DNA of 64,000 nt. Source: MGIIb-O2 sp002494975 (lineage in GTDB: Archaea; Thermoplasmatota; Poseidoniia; Poseidoniales; Thalassarchaeaceae). Each line of letters starts with the position of its first letter. The first letter of the stretch is position 1. The notes beneath the pieces were generated by a model. The model was given only the letters and a program-made list of their open reading frames with translations. It was not told the origin of the DNA and did no database searches. Positions 1-8,524 of this stretch are shown piece after piece. The stretch is taken from NCBI GenBank assembly GCA_028355015.1, contig JAOMRN010000001.1:387037-451036 (forward strand). Direction: 5' to 3'. The position numbers were made by a program, and so were the translations under genes.

Positions 1-786
1 AATACAGCCAGTGTGGATGAGGCGGTTTCTGCTGCATTTCTTTCAGATGTTCATGTAGGAAGCAAAACCTTCCTTGGTCCACAGTGGGAAAAAATGATTC
101 ATTGGTTTCAAAATGACCCGCTTGCTCGTACAATCAAATATTTTGTTTTAAGTGGCGACGGAGTAGATGGGGTCGGTATTTATCCTGGGCAAGAAAGACA
201 CCTTGCAATTACTGACTTATTCAAGCAGTATGGGGAACTTGCCAATCTTTTGAGTGGCCTTCCTGATTGGGTTGATGTGATTATTCTACCTGGTAACCAT
301 GATGCAGTACGGCCAGCTGAGCCACAACCTGCACTCGAACCCGAAGTTCAGCAAGATTATTCTGATGCTATTTTCGTAGGTAATCCGTGCGACTTCAGTC
401 TTCATGGTGTTAGAATACTCTCTTATCATGGGAAGAGTATTGATGATTTTGTAGCAGGATTAAGATCAGTAACTTATGCTAAGCCTGAAATGGCCATGCG
501 CTCTATGCTTGAAAGAAGACATTTGGCTCCATCATGGGGAGGCAAGACACCATTATCTCCTGAGCCAGAAGATAGCATGGTGATAGGCACTATACCTGAT
601 ATATTCGTCACAGGTCATGTCCATGGACAGTTTATTGGGGACCATAAGGGTACAACAATAGTTCATAGTTCGACATGGCAAGATCAAACAGATTATCAGA
701 GAATGTTAGGTTTCCAACCTAAACCTTGTATATTGACTGTAATTAATTTACATACTCATGCTTCGGCATCAATACCATTCGCATAA
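1..786 (+). CDS. polB: DNA polymerase II (PolD) small subunit DP1, 5'-truncated
   Basis: The reading frame is open to the left edge of the window, so only the C-terminal ~261 residues are present. It carries the calcineurin-like phosphoesterase signature of DP1: SDVHVG near the start, SGDGVDGVG, then PGNHDA followed by EPQP, and GHVHG near the end. In the family this domain is the 3'-5' proofreading exonuclease of the euryarchaeal replicative polymerase PolD, working with large subunit DP2. All metal-binding motifs visible in this part are intact. The missing part would be the N-terminal OB-fold region. The stop directly abuts the stop of the convergent phosphatase gene. The gene symbol follows archaeal usage (polB = DP1). 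Confidence 0.9.
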   Translation, partial: NTASVDEAVSAAFLSDVHVGSKTFLGPQWEKMIHWFQNDPLARTIKYFVLSGDGVDGVGIYPGQERHLAITDLFKQYGELANLLSGLPDWVDVIILPGNHDAVRPAEPQPALEPEVQQDYSDAIFVGNPCDFSLHGVRILSYHGKSIDDFVAGLRSVTYAKPEMAMRSMLERRHLAPSWGGKTPLSPEPEDSMVIGTIPDIFVTGHVHGQFIGDHKGTTIVHSSTWQDQTDYQRMLGFQPKPCILTVINLHTHASASIPFA

Positions 787-1461
787 TCAATTAGAGAATT
801 CTTCATTGAATATTATTGGCCAGATTCTTCTCAAATCTCTCTCTAATACAATAGGGACCTTTGCTTTTTTGAATGCATCAGAAGCCCTCTGTCTTGCTGG
901 ATTAAATCCTATGAAGTTAGATCCCGGTATTTGCATTGATAGGTCAGTGCTCGAGTCACCCACACTCCAAATTTTCTCAGGATTAAAATTATTAATTTCT
1001 GATAATTTCTTGACCATTATTCCCTTATCATGTGAATCTACCATGGATGGTTTAGGTCCCGCCAGAAATCCTTTTTCATCCCAACTGAAATCATTCGCTG
1101 CCCAATCATCAACGTTTAGCATGTGTGCAATAGATCCAATGAATCTAGCAACTCCTGATGATACGATTGCAACATATATTCCTCTCCTCTTTAACTCCTC
1201 AACAACATCTCGAGCACCTATCATCAATTTCACACCTGAAAAACATCTCATAATTTCATCCATATGGATATTCTCTTGAATATCGAGCCACATTTTGATA
1301 TCCATTGCCATGAATTCGTCATCAGTAATTTCCTTTTTCAGAAACCTTTCTAAGTTTTCAAGATTATTTGTGCCAAAGTAATCATGTATTTGTTGCCATG
1401 ATGAACCTATATCGACTAAAACACCGTCACAATCGAAAACAACAGCCTCTATTTCTTTCAC
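787..1461 (-). CDS. HAD-superfamily phosphatase (SerB-like)
   Basis: A 224-residue HAD hydrolase. Motif I is FDCDGVLVD near residue 8, with the nucleophile Asp and the general acid Asp two residues later. Motif II is the VSSG Ser near residue 100, and motif IV is WSVGDSSTDL near residue 165. The alpha-helical cap and the fold resemble the phosphoserine phosphatase branch, so phosphoserine is a plausible substrate, but substrate cannot be read from sequence. The start is GTG at 1461; no ATG precedes the catalytic motif. It is convergent with DP1 and divergent from the MoaD-like gene 80 bp away. Confidence 0.75.
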   Translation of the reverse strand: MKEIEAVVFDCDGVLVDIGSSWQQIHDYFGTNNLENLERFLKKEITDDEFMAMDIKMWLDIQENIHMDEIMRCFSGVKLMIGARDVVEELKRRGIYVAIVSSGVARFIGSIAHMLNVDDWAANDFSWDEKGFLAGPKPSMVDSHDKGIMVKKLSEINNFNPEKIWSVGDSSTDLSMQIPGSNFIGFNPARQRASDAFKKAKVPIVLERDLRRIWPIIFNEEFSN

Positions 1462-1541
1462 GGCCTCACGAATCGTCCTTATGATTTAGATTCTACGAGT
1501 CGCATAGATGGTTTGATTGCTGTAATACCGCTCGGAGCATT

Positions 1542-1808
1542 ATGGAGGAAATATTGCCTAATCAAGGTGCGATTAAGGTAAAAGCCCTTTTTTTCGGTCC
1601 ATTAGCAGAAATGATAGGTCATAAAGTCATAGAATTATCATTACTTAGCGGAACTACTGTGAGTCAGTTGGCTGAAAGATTTGATTTGACTCAAATGCTC
1701 TCAAAAGGCCTACTTATTGCGATTAATGGCGAGATAGGTGCAGATTTAGAAACAATCTTAGAAGATTCTTCTGAAATTGCCTTTTTACCTCCTGTTTCTG
1801 GTGGTTAA
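1542..1808 (+). CDS. MoaD/ThiS-family ubiquitin-like protein (SAMP-like)
   Basis: An 88-residue beta-grasp protein with the FFGPLAEMIG start typical of MoaD and a C-terminal PPVSGG tail ending in the diglycine needed for adenylation and thiocarboxylation or isopeptide linkage. In archaea such proteins serve as sulfur carriers for molybdopterin or tRNA thiolation, or as small archaeal modifier proteins. No MoaE or E1-like partner lies in the window, so the role is unresolved. About ten extra residues precede the conserved core, so a later start is possible. It lies 50 bp upstream of tatA in the same direction. Confidence 0.8.
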   Translation: MEEILPNQGAIKVKALFFGPLAEMIGHKVIELSLLSGTTVSQLAERFDLTQMLSKGLLIAINGEIGADLETILEDSSEIAFLPPVSGG

Positions 1809-1858
1809 GAGATTAATTAGCCGAAGCCTTTGAACGATAAACCCAACTCAGGGCTAGT

Positions 1859-2065
1859 ATGGGAGTCCTTGGTACTCAAGAAATGGTAATAATTATTGGA
1901 CTTATATTTGTCCTTTTCGGCGCTAAAAAAATACCTGAACTAGGTTATAATTTAGGGCTTTTCAAGGGGCAAGTCCAGAGAGGCCTTCAAGAAAACAGAT
2001 CTTCAGCAGGATCAGATATGGACCGTGGCGGAATGACCGAAGAACATAAAGAAGAATCCGAGTAA
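1859..2065 (+). CDS. tatA: Sec-independent translocase subunit TatA
   Basis: A 68-residue protein with one N-terminal membrane helix (residues ~7-22), the FGAKKIPELG hinge and an amphipathic helix, ending in a charged tail. This is the TatA/B layout: it forms the pore of the twin-arginine pathway that exports folded, often cofactor-loaded proteins. TatC is not in the window. The stop codon abuts the stop of convergent nob1 with no spacer. Confidence 0.85.
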   Translation: MGVLGTQEMVIIIGLIFVLFGAKKIPELGYNLGLFKGQVQRGLQENRSSAGSDMDRGGMTEEHKEESE

Positions 2066-2560
2066 TTATTTCTTCTTCCTTAATTTTAGTTGAGACCCAC
2101 AGTCAGTACATTCTCCCCAGTCTGATTTTTTCTTATTCGGCACATGTGGATTGGGAAATTCTTTCTTACATGCCACACATCTTAACTCCCATTCCCATAG
2201 TTTACTAATTCCATCTGTTGAAACTGTTATCCAATCGATTCCTGCTTTTTCTGCTATATTTTGTAGCCTGTAGTCATCAGTTACGAGCGTTCTTTTTTCA
2301 CCAATTGATAATGCTAGTAAATCTAGATCAACTCTAGATAATCCAGCCATATCTCCTGTTTCAATAGCTAATCTACTTGCTTTTGATACACTTTCTTCAG
2401 TTGGTACCATCCATACTAAGTTAGCTGTATTAACTACTACTTCTCTTTCGGGAGCAATTCGAATTAATTCTTCTCTCTGAGATGGCACTACAAGACAACT
2501 CTCCATCCTATTTATTGGCCATGATATCAAGGCTGCTGTATCAAGAACCTCTCCACTCAT
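2066..2560 (-). CDS. nob1: rRNA maturation endonuclease Nob1 (PIN + zinc ribbon)
   Basis: A 164-residue protein with an N-terminal PIN nuclease domain (VLDTAALISW at residue 5; acidic residues in SRVDLDLLALS and the VTDDYRLQN motif) and a C-terminal zinc ribbon with CVAC and CTDCG pairs, then a Lys-rich tail. Nob1 cleaves the 3' end of pre-16S rRNA during small-subunit assembly. The length and domain order are those of archaeal Nob1. Its start codon is 1 bp from an upstream ATG of the divergent DedA gene, which argues that the DedA start lies further in. Confidence 0.88.
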   Translation of the reverse strand: MSGEVLDTAALISWPINRMESCLVVPSQREELIRIAPEREVVVNTANLVWMVPTEESVSKASRLAIETGDMAGLSRVDLDLLALSIGEKRTLVTDDYRLQNIAEKAGIDWITVSTDGISKLWEWELRCVACKKEFPNPHVPNKKKSDWGECTDCGSQLKLRKKK

Positions 2561-2663
2561 AATGTTGCGAGTCGATACTTACATATCAGTAATAGGTGTA
2601 ATCACATACCTATGTTCGGAAAATGTTCATTCGGGTAATGAGGCAGGACTCTTTGTGAGTGGT

Positions 2664-3257
2664 ATGAGCCCAAGTGACTATTTCCAACCATTTATTGATT
2701 GGGCAGATGGTTTTGGTCTACTTGGATTAGCTTTGGTTTCAGCCTCTGAGGCTGCTTTACAACCAATACCTCCCGATGTTTTAGTAATACCTATGGTGGT
2801 TGAAGCGGATAGTTTTTTATCAATATCAATAATAGTATTAGTCGCAACACTTAGTAGTGTTTTTGGGGCATTTATTGGATATGCCATAGGATACTATGGC
2901 GGAATCCCGATATTAGGGAAATTTGTCAGTCAAGCCAACATAAATCGTCTTAATTCTTTAACCGAGAAATATGGTGCTACTGGGGTATTTATCGCGGCTG
3001 TTTCTCCAATACCTTACAAAGCCTTAGCTTGGATTGCCGGTGCTGGCCGTATGGATATCCGCCTTTTTGCATTAGCCGGTTTCTTTGGTCGAAGTATTAG
3101 ATTTGGTTCTATTGGGATACTGATTGGAGTTTATGGTGAATCTGTAAAAAGTTCTCTTACATGGTTAAATTTCAGCATTATGACTATAATTTGTATTATT
3201 ATTTTCATTCCTTTAATTAATTGGTGGAATTCATTAAATGTGGAGATTTCTCAATGA
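2664..3257 (+). CDS. DedA/SNARE-associated (VTT domain) membrane protein
   Basis: A multi-pass membrane protein of ~197 residues with the family features: a re-entrant SASEAALQPIPPDVLVIPM segment, the GAFIGYAIGYYGG helix and the FIAAVSPIPYKALAWIAGAGRM motif. DedA/VTT proteins act in lipid scrambling or flotation of undecaprenyl/polyprenyl carriers and in membrane homeostasis. An in-frame ATG exists at 2562. The ATG at 2664 (MSPSDYF) is preferred because it leaves ~100 bp for a divergent promoter with nob1 and matches the family N-terminus. The stop overlaps the next start as ATGA. Confidence 0.8.
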   Translation: MSPSDYFQPFIDWADGFGLLGLALVSASEAALQPIPPDVLVIPMVVEADSFLSISIIVLVATLSSVFGAFIGYAIGYYGGIPILGKFVSQANINRLNSLTEKYGATGVFIAAVSPIPYKALAWIAGAGRMDIRLFALAGFFGRSIRFGSIGILIGVYGESVKSSLTWLNFSIMTIICIIIFIPLINWWNSLNVEISQ

Positions 3258-5389
3258 TAAGGACCCAAGTAATTCCGGTCTTGATAGTATTAATTTTCAT
3301 TACACAATCTTTTGCATTATCGACAAATAATTCGATTAATTATTTTGAAGAAACTAACTCTAATATTAACGAAAGCTATTCTATTGAATATACAGATAAC
3401 CATACTACAGTTGAGATTGGACCTTCTTCTAGGAAAGCTACATTAGAAATGCCAGGTGGACATAATATTAGCTATAAATTGCCATTAGTAGTTGCTTTAC
3501 ATGGCTTTACAAATTCAGGCTCTTTCGTTTCTTCATATTTTGATCTAGTAGATAGTGTGCATGAAAACGGCCATCTTTTACTGAGACCTGATGGATCATA
3601 TAGTGCTACTGGCCAGAGGTATTGGAACGCCACGGATGCCTGCTGTAATATTTGGAATGAAGATGTTGATGATGTGTCGTGGCTAACTGTTCTGATAAAT
3701 GAGGCAATTACATATTACGGTGCCGATCCGGAGGGAATAATACTCGTAGGTCACTCCAATGGTGGTTTCATGGCTCACCGTATGGCTTGTGAAAGAGGGG
3801 ATATGATTAGAGCGGCAATCTCTCTCTCAGGGGCTACATATTATGATTTTAATAATTGTCAGAATACTGGAACTCCTAATATTTTACAGATACATGGAAC
3901 TCTAGACTCTGTAATACAGTATGATGGTGGTTCATTGCCCGGTGGAAATTATCCCTCTGCACCTCAAACTGTTAATTATTGGGCAAATCGTTCAGGCTGT
4001 GAATCTTCTATGACTTTAATTGATGAATTAGATTTAATTTCTCCTAGTGGACAAAATGATACGATTGAGTATGAATATCTAAATTGTAATTCTGGTAACC
4101 GTGTTTCTCTTTGGAAAATTCCAGATGGTGGACATTTCCCTGCTGTTTCTTCTGCAAGTGGTGATGATTTTACTGAAACAATACTAGGCTGGGGCCTCAC
4201 AGGTTATTTCCCTGATTCTGATGGAGACGGTTTCAGAGATGATGTAGATGATTTCCCTCATGATCCTCTTGAAAATCAAGATTCTGATGGCGATGGTGTA
4301 GGGGATAACTCAGATGCTTTTCCGAACGATTCAACTGAAACAGTAGATTCAGATGATGATGGAGTAGGGGATAACTCAGATGCTTTTCCGAACGATTCAA
4401 CCGAAACAGTAGATTCAGATAATGATGGAGTAGGTGATAACTCAGATGAGTTCCCTAATGATTCGACTGAAACAGTAGACTCAGATAATGATGGAGTAGG
4501 TGATAACTCAGATGAGTTCCCTGATGATTCTACTGAAATTTCAGATACAGATAGGGATGGAATCGGAGATAACTCTGATGTATTTCCTCTCAATCCAAAT
4601 GAACATCTAGATACAGATAGCGATGGTGTTGGAGATAATTCTGATGCTTTTCCATATAATCCATTAGAAAATATGGATTCTGACGGTGATGGAATTGGAG
4701 ATAATTCTGATGCCTTCCCTTATGATTCAAATGAGACTTTAGATTCTGACAATGATGGAGTAGGAGATAATTCAGATGTTTTTCCATACGACCCTGATGA
4801 AACAATTGATTCTGATAACGATGGAGTGGGAGATAATTCAGATATGTTCCCTAACAATTCTAATGAAACAGCAGATTCAGACAATGATGGAGTAGGAGAC
4901 AATTCAGATATGTTCCCATATGATCCTGATGAAACAATTGATTCCGATAACGATGGAGTAGGGGATAATTCCGATGCCTTCCCTTATGATTCTAATGAGA
5001 TATCCGATTCAGATAGCGATGGAGTAGGGGATAATTCAGATTCCTTCCCTTATGATTCTAATGAAACAATTGATTTTGATAATGATGGGGTGGGAGATAA
5101 TTCTGATGTGTTCCCGAATAATCCTGAGGAATATTTAGATTCAGATGGTGATGGAATTGGAGATAATTCTGACGCCTTCCCTTATGATTCAAATGAGACT
5201 TTAGATTCTGATGATGATGGAGTAGGGGATAATTCGGATTTTTTCCCTACAGATTCTGAAAGATGGCTTAAATCTGATACTCAAAATCCGTTGCTAATAT
5301 TTTATTTATTGGGTTTAGTTTTATTCCTTTTTTGGATTTCTTCTTATTCATCTTCTAGTCAGTCTATTGAAGATGATATAGAAGATTAG
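3254..5389 (+). CDS. Secreted alpha/beta-hydrolase (PHB depolymerase/feruloyl esterase-like) with 16 TSP3 repeats and membrane anchor
   Basis: A 711-residue exported protein. The start at 3254 overlaps the DedA stop (ATGA) and gives a clean signal peptide (MIRTQ followed by a hydrophobic run). The catalytic domain has an oxyanion-loop LHGFTNSG, the nucleophile elbow GHSNG (Ser ~168), Asp ~218 in HGTLDS and His ~294 in DGGHFP, as in LpqC/PHB depolymerase-type esterases. After it come 16 Asp-rich 22-residue units of the DSDxDGxGDNSDxFP type (calcium-binding thrombospondin type 3). The C-terminus is a membrane helix (IFYLLGLVLFLFW) with an acidic tail. It likely degrades polyester, acetyl- or feruloyl-type substrates outside the cell while tethered to it; the true substrate is unknown. 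Confidence 0.82.
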   Translation: MIRTQVIPVLIVLIFITQSFALSTNNSINYFEETNSNINESYSIEYTDNHTTVEIGPSSRKATLEMPGGHNISYKLPLVVALHGFTNSGSFVSSYFDLVDSVHENGHLLLRPDGSYSATGQRYWNATDACCNIWNEDVDDVSWLTVLINEAITYYGADPEGIILVGHSNGGFMAHRMACERGDMIRAAISLSGATYYDFNNCQNTGTPNILQIHGTLDSVIQYDGGSLPGGNYPSAPQTVNYWANRSGCESSMTLIDELDLISPSGQNDTIEYEYLNCNSGNRVSLWKIPDGGHFPAVSSASGDDFTETILGWGLTGYFPDSDGDGFRDDVDDFPHDPLENQDSDGDGVGDNSDAFPNDSTETVDSDDDGVGDNSDAFPNDSTETVDSDNDGVGDNSDEFPNDSTETVDSDNDGVGDNSDEFPDDSTEISDTDRDGIGDNSDVFPLNPNEHLDTDSDGVGDNSDAFPYNPLENMDSDGDGIGDNSDAFPYDSNETLDSDNDGVGDNSDVFPYDPDETIDSDNDGVGDNSDMFPNNSNETADSDNDGVGDNSDMFPYDPDETIDSDNDGVGDNSDAFPYDSNEISDSDSDGVGDNSDSFPYDSNETIDFDNDGVGDNSDVFPNNPEEYLDSDGDGIGDNSDAFPYDSNETLDSDDDGVGDNSDFFPTDSERWLKSDTQNPLLIFYLLGLVLFLFWISSYSSSSQSIEDDIED
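4214..5269 (+). repeat. 16 x 66-bp tandem repeat encoding TSP3 calcium-binding units
   Basis: Sixteen consecutive in-frame 66-bp units (22 residues each) inside the esterase gene. Units 2-5 are close to identical at the DNA level, while the others are more diverged. That suggests recent local expansion by slippage or recombination on top of an older array. The Asp ladder DxDxDG repeats in every unit. Confidence 0.9.
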
Positions 5390-5395
5390 TTTACA

Positions 5396-5402
5396 TTTTT
5401 TT
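5396..5402 (+). terminator. Oligo-T terminator after esterase gene
   Basis: Run of seven T seven bases after the esterase stop. Archaeal intrinsic termination uses such T-runs without need of a hairpin. It separates the DedA-esterase unit from tRNA-Glu. Confidence 0.5.
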
Positions 5403-5455
5403 GTAGTAGTTTGAACCGTTGCGATTATGTGGGGTTTGCTTCTCGGCGGCTTACC

Positions 5456-5530
5456 GCTCGTGTGGTGTAGTTCGGTCCATCATGCCGCCCTTTCGAGGCG
5501 GCGACCCGGGTTCAAATCCCGGCACGAGCA
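5456..5530 (+). tRNA. tRNA-Glu(UUC)
   Basis: Acceptor GCTCGTG pairs fully with CACGAGC. The anticodon stem CCGCC/GGCGG holds the loop CTTTCGA, giving anticodon TTC. The T-arm is CCCGG GTTCAAAT CCCGG. The discriminator A73 is followed by an encoded CCA (5531-5533). No intron. Confidence 0.95.
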
Positions 5531-5542
5531 CCAAAAGTTCTA

Positions 5543-5547
5543 TTTTT
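5543..5547 (+). terminator. Short T-run after tRNA-Glu
   Basis: Five T residues ten bases after the encoded CCA of tRNA-Glu; a plausible archaeal terminator, but short. Confidence 0.35.
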
Positions 5548-5609
5548 CGACTAATTTCACATCATTGTCGGCACAAATCAAATAAACTATTCCTCTCTTT
5601 GAAGACTTG

Positions 5610-6680
5610 ATGATGGCCCCATTCGAATCATATTTTGATGATTTAGAATCCTCAAGTATATTTGTTCAAATTCTTGTTGGAATCGTGGCAAGTATCGTTG
5701 CAACTTTAATTTCAAGATTGATATTACGTGGACCAGTATTGAAGGTAATTTCTTCAAGTGATAACATATATGATGACCGATTATTCAATCTAGCTACACC
5801 AATTCTTAATACTGGTGTATTCCTTATTGGAATTTGGTTGACATTTCGTTTTGCATTTGAAGAGGGCTCTTTCGAAAGATCTGCTTTTGCTGGTGGATCA
5901 GCGGCTATATTGCTGATATTATTTGCTCAGTTTCTTACTTCGATAGTCGATGAGTTCATACCTCCATTATTTCAATCAATGGATGAAAACACATCTCTTG
6001 ATTTATCAACACTAAAAACAATTACAGTTAGTGTTTCCAAACTCCTTGCTTGGCTGGCTGCAATTCTCATCGCTCTAGACCAAATGAATATCGATGTCAC
6101 AGCAATTGTTGCATCTGCAACTATATTGACATTAGTTATAGGACTCGCATTACAAGAAACGGCAGCAAATCTAGTGTCTGGGCTACTCATGTTGCTCGAC
6201 AAACCTTTCTCAAAGGGTGATAAAGTGATAGTAATGGGGGTGAAAGGAAGGGTTGATGATGTCGGCCTTATGACTACTAAGATACGTACGGGTAACGAAC
6301 GTTTAGTAGTGATACCAAATACAACACTTTCAGGTGAAATAGTTGAGAACTATGCATTAGGAGGTTCTCTGGGAGATAAAGACTCAATGAATCTTCGTTT
6401 CCGAATACGAACCTCTCTGGATGCAGATCCTAAAATTGTAAAATCTCTAATAAATAATATAATTAATGATTGCAGTTTTACTATTGATAGTCCAAAAACC
6501 GAGGTATTGCTATACGATGTGACTGAAACTGCCCTAGTATTCAGACTCGATTGTTGGGTTGATGACTACAATAGTGAGAGGAAAGCTAAAGATTGGCTGC
6601 TTATAGAAATGTTAGATAGATTCAAGTCAAATAATATCGGCATCCCATATCCCCATCTTACAGTTAAACAAGATAACTGA
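5610..6680 (+). CDS. MscS-family mechanosensitive ion channel
   Basis: A 356-residue membrane protein with about five helices, ending in the MscS pore helix (GLALQETAANLVSGLLMLL). The beta-domain follows: KPFSKGDKVIVMGVKGRVDDVGLMTT and the IPNTTLSGEIVENYA signature. A C-terminal alpha/beta domain completes the fold. It should open under membrane tension to release osmolytes on hypo-osmotic shock. TTG 5607 and ATG 5613 are also possible starts; ATG 5610 is taken. No partner gene is evident in the neighbourhood. Confidence 0.88.
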   Translation: MMAPFESYFDDLESSSIFVQILVGIVASIVATLISRLILRGPVLKVISSSDNIYDDRLFNLATPILNTGVFLIGIWLTFRFAFEEGSFERSAFAGGSAAILLILFAQFLTSIVDEFIPPLFQSMDENTSLDLSTLKTITVSVSKLLAWLAAILIALDQMNIDVTAIVASATILTLVIGLALQETAANLVSGLLMLLDKPFSKGDKVIVMGVKGRVDDVGLMTTKIRTGNERLVVIPNTTLSGEIVENYALGGSLGDKDSMNLRFRIRTSLDADPKIVKSLINNIINDCSFTIDSPKTEVLLYDVTETALVFRLDCWVDDYNSERKAKDWLLIEMLDRFKSNNIGIPYPHLTVKQDN

Positions 6681-6756
6681 TTCACCTATCAAAACAACTA
6701 CATCTTATTAGAACTTAATCGTAAATCATTAAGTCATAATGTATTTTCGACAAAAT

Positions 6757-8514
6757 ATGTCTTTAGCCCCAACTGATTATGATTTTGGAAACGCCGCGAA
6801 TTTCTCATTCGCAACTACGATAACTTGTGCCAATGATGATGCCCGAAAAATGTTTGTCCGTGCTTATGGGCACATGTTGAATTACAACCACGAAGAAGCG
6901 ATTGCATGTTTCAGTAAATGTGCTGAAATCGATCCAGATTGTGCTATGGCATGGTGGGGTATTGCATATTGTGTTTCTTCAAATTACAACTGGGCTCCAG
7001 GCCTAGGTTCAGGGCACGACCATATCCAAAAAGCAATAACTCTCAAAGAAGGTTGTTCTGAGTTAGAAAAAGACCTAATTGATGCTCTAGCAGAACGTCA
7101 CTCTGAAGAAGCTCGTGATGCAGCAGATCCTTCAGTCCTCAACATGGGCAATAGTCCCGAATTAAACGTAGCATTCGCGCATGCCATGGCTCCTCTTTAT
7201 GAGAAATATCGTGGTAACTTAGATGTTACAGCAATTTACGTAGAGGCCCTAATGAATCTAAAGGCGTGGCAATTATGGGATAAGAATACAACAACCGGAG
7301 AAATCACTCCTGCGGATGATAACACATTGTTGCTTGTCAAGGTCATGGAAGATGCTTTTGAAACCGTGGAAGGTTCCAAAGAACACATCGCCCTATGCCA
7401 CCTGTATTGTCATGCGCTGGAATTATCTCCATTCCCGGAGCGTGCTTTACCAGCAGCCGATGTTTTGCGAACCGCAATGCCTGGATTAGGTCACTTAGTC
7501 CACATGCCTTCTCACATCGATGCCTGGGTAGGGCAGTGGAAAGAGGCAATGGAATGTAATATTGCAGCAGTTGAAGCAGACGATAGATATGTTGAGATTA
7601 CAGGCAATGAGTCACAGTTCTACAAGTTTTACAGGATGCACAACCATCACTTTGTTGTATGGTGTGCAATGTTCGAGGGTCGATATGAAACTGCACTAAA
7701 GTATGCTCGTAAAGCAGTTAGCACACTACCTGCGGGAAATGCAGAATCTGGAGTTCAATTCATGTTAGCTGGAATCATACCAATGGGTGCTATTTTCCTT
7801 GAGTCATATGTTACTATGCCATGGCATGTAATGATTAGATTCGGTAAGTGGGACGAAATTCTCAATGAACCTCTTCATACAGACAAAGACGTATTCCCGG
7901 CTGCAATTGCAACACAGCACTATGCTAGAGGTGTAGCTTATGCATCCAAGGGAATGGTGCCCGAAGCAGAGGCAGAACAAGTTTTGTTCAAGGAAGCATT
8001 ACAGAACCCTGCTCTTGCAGGACGAGTTCTGCATAACAATTTGATGTATCAAGATCCAAATGACGGTCCATGCATCCTCTTGGTAAACGATGCTATACTT
8101 GATGGCGAGATAGAATATCGCAGACAGTATCTAGCAAAGGAAAGTGGAAATGATTCTAACTTTACTGAAGCGTTTGATCATCTACGTCGTGGCGTAGATC
8201 TCTCGTTGAATCTTGCATATAACGAACCTTGGGGACAAATGCAGCCAGTACGTCACATTCTTGGTGCTCTTCTCCATGAACAAGGAGAGATCGAAGAAGC
8301 AGAAGCAGTTTATCGTGCAGACATCAAACTCTGGAAAGATAACATGTGGGGGTTATTGGGTCTCAAACTTTGTCTCGAAGCTCGTGGCGATGCACCTGAA
8401 GAGTTGGCTGAAGTTACTACTTTGTTTAACGAACGCAGTTCCCGTGCTGATATTATGCCTGCAAAGACATGTTTCTGCGCACAGAACAGTGTCGAGAAGA
8501 CTTGCTGTGATTGA
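6757..8514 (+). CDS. Tetratricopeptide-repeat protein of bacterial type
   Basis: A 585-residue soluble protein. Its opening (HEEAIACFSKCAEIDPDCAM then AWWGIAY) is the N-terminus of a TPR family common in Proteobacteria and Actinobacteria. Later segments HALELSPFPERAL, HMPSHIDAWVGQWKEAMECN and HNHHFVVWCAMFEGRYETAL are helix-turn-helix TPR units. The C-terminus is Cys-rich (TCFCAQ and TCCD). No enzyme motif is seen, so it probably acts as a scaffold. An in-frame ATG at 6739 lies six codons upstream; 6757 fits the family better. The resemblance to bacterial proteins suggests lateral transfer (inference). Function unknown. Confidence 0.75.
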   Translation: MSLAPTDYDFGNAANFSFATTITCANDDARKMFVRAYGHMLNYNHEEAIACFSKCAEIDPDCAMAWWGIAYCVSSNYNWAPGLGSGHDHIQKAITLKEGCSELEKDLIDALAERHSEEARDAADPSVLNMGNSPELNVAFAHAMAPLYEKYRGNLDVTAIYVEALMNLKAWQLWDKNTTTGEITPADDNTLLLVKVMEDAFETVEGSKEHIALCHLYCHALELSPFPERALPAADVLRTAMPGLGHLVHMPSHIDAWVGQWKEAMECNIAAVEADDRYVEITGNESQFYKFYRMHNHHFVVWCAMFEGRYETALKYARKAVSTLPAGNAESGVQFMLAGIIPMGAIFLESYVTMPWHVMIRFGKWDEILNEPLHTDKDVFPAAIATQHYARGVAYASKGMVPEAEAEQVLFKEALQNPALAGRVLHNNLMYQDPNDGPCILLVNDAILDGEIEYRRQYLAKESGNDSNFTEAFDHLRRGVDLSLNLAYNEPWGQMQPVRHILGALLHEQGEIEEAEAVYRADIKLWKDNMWGLLGLKLCLEARGDAPEELAEVTTLFNERSSRADIMPAKTCFCAQNSVEKTCCD

Positions 8515-8524
8515 TACTTAGTTT

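Noticed and set aside
13..786. A complete small phosphoesterase gene starting at GTG 13
   Set aside because: The frame is open to the left edge, and the motifs are those of the C-terminal half of DP1, so it is a truncated gene.
758..1279. Plus-strand open frame of 173 codons opposite the HAD phosphatase
   Set aside because: The minus strand carries clear HAD motifs; the plus frame has no recognisable domain and overlaps the end of DP1.
1818..1833. Shared upstream motif TAGCCGA(A/G)GC before tatA and before the propeller lipoprotein (12629-12642)
   Set aside because: Only two occurrences, at different distances from the start codons (about 30 and 5 bp); too little to call a regulatory element.
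4276..4902. Long minus-strand open frames opposite the TSP3 repeats
   Set aside because: They mirror the 66-bp periodic plus-strand coding repeat and have low-complexity products; antisense artefacts.
4214..5269. CRISPR array
   Set aside because: Regular 66-bp repeats without spacers, in frame and coding for Ca-binding units inside a clear gene.
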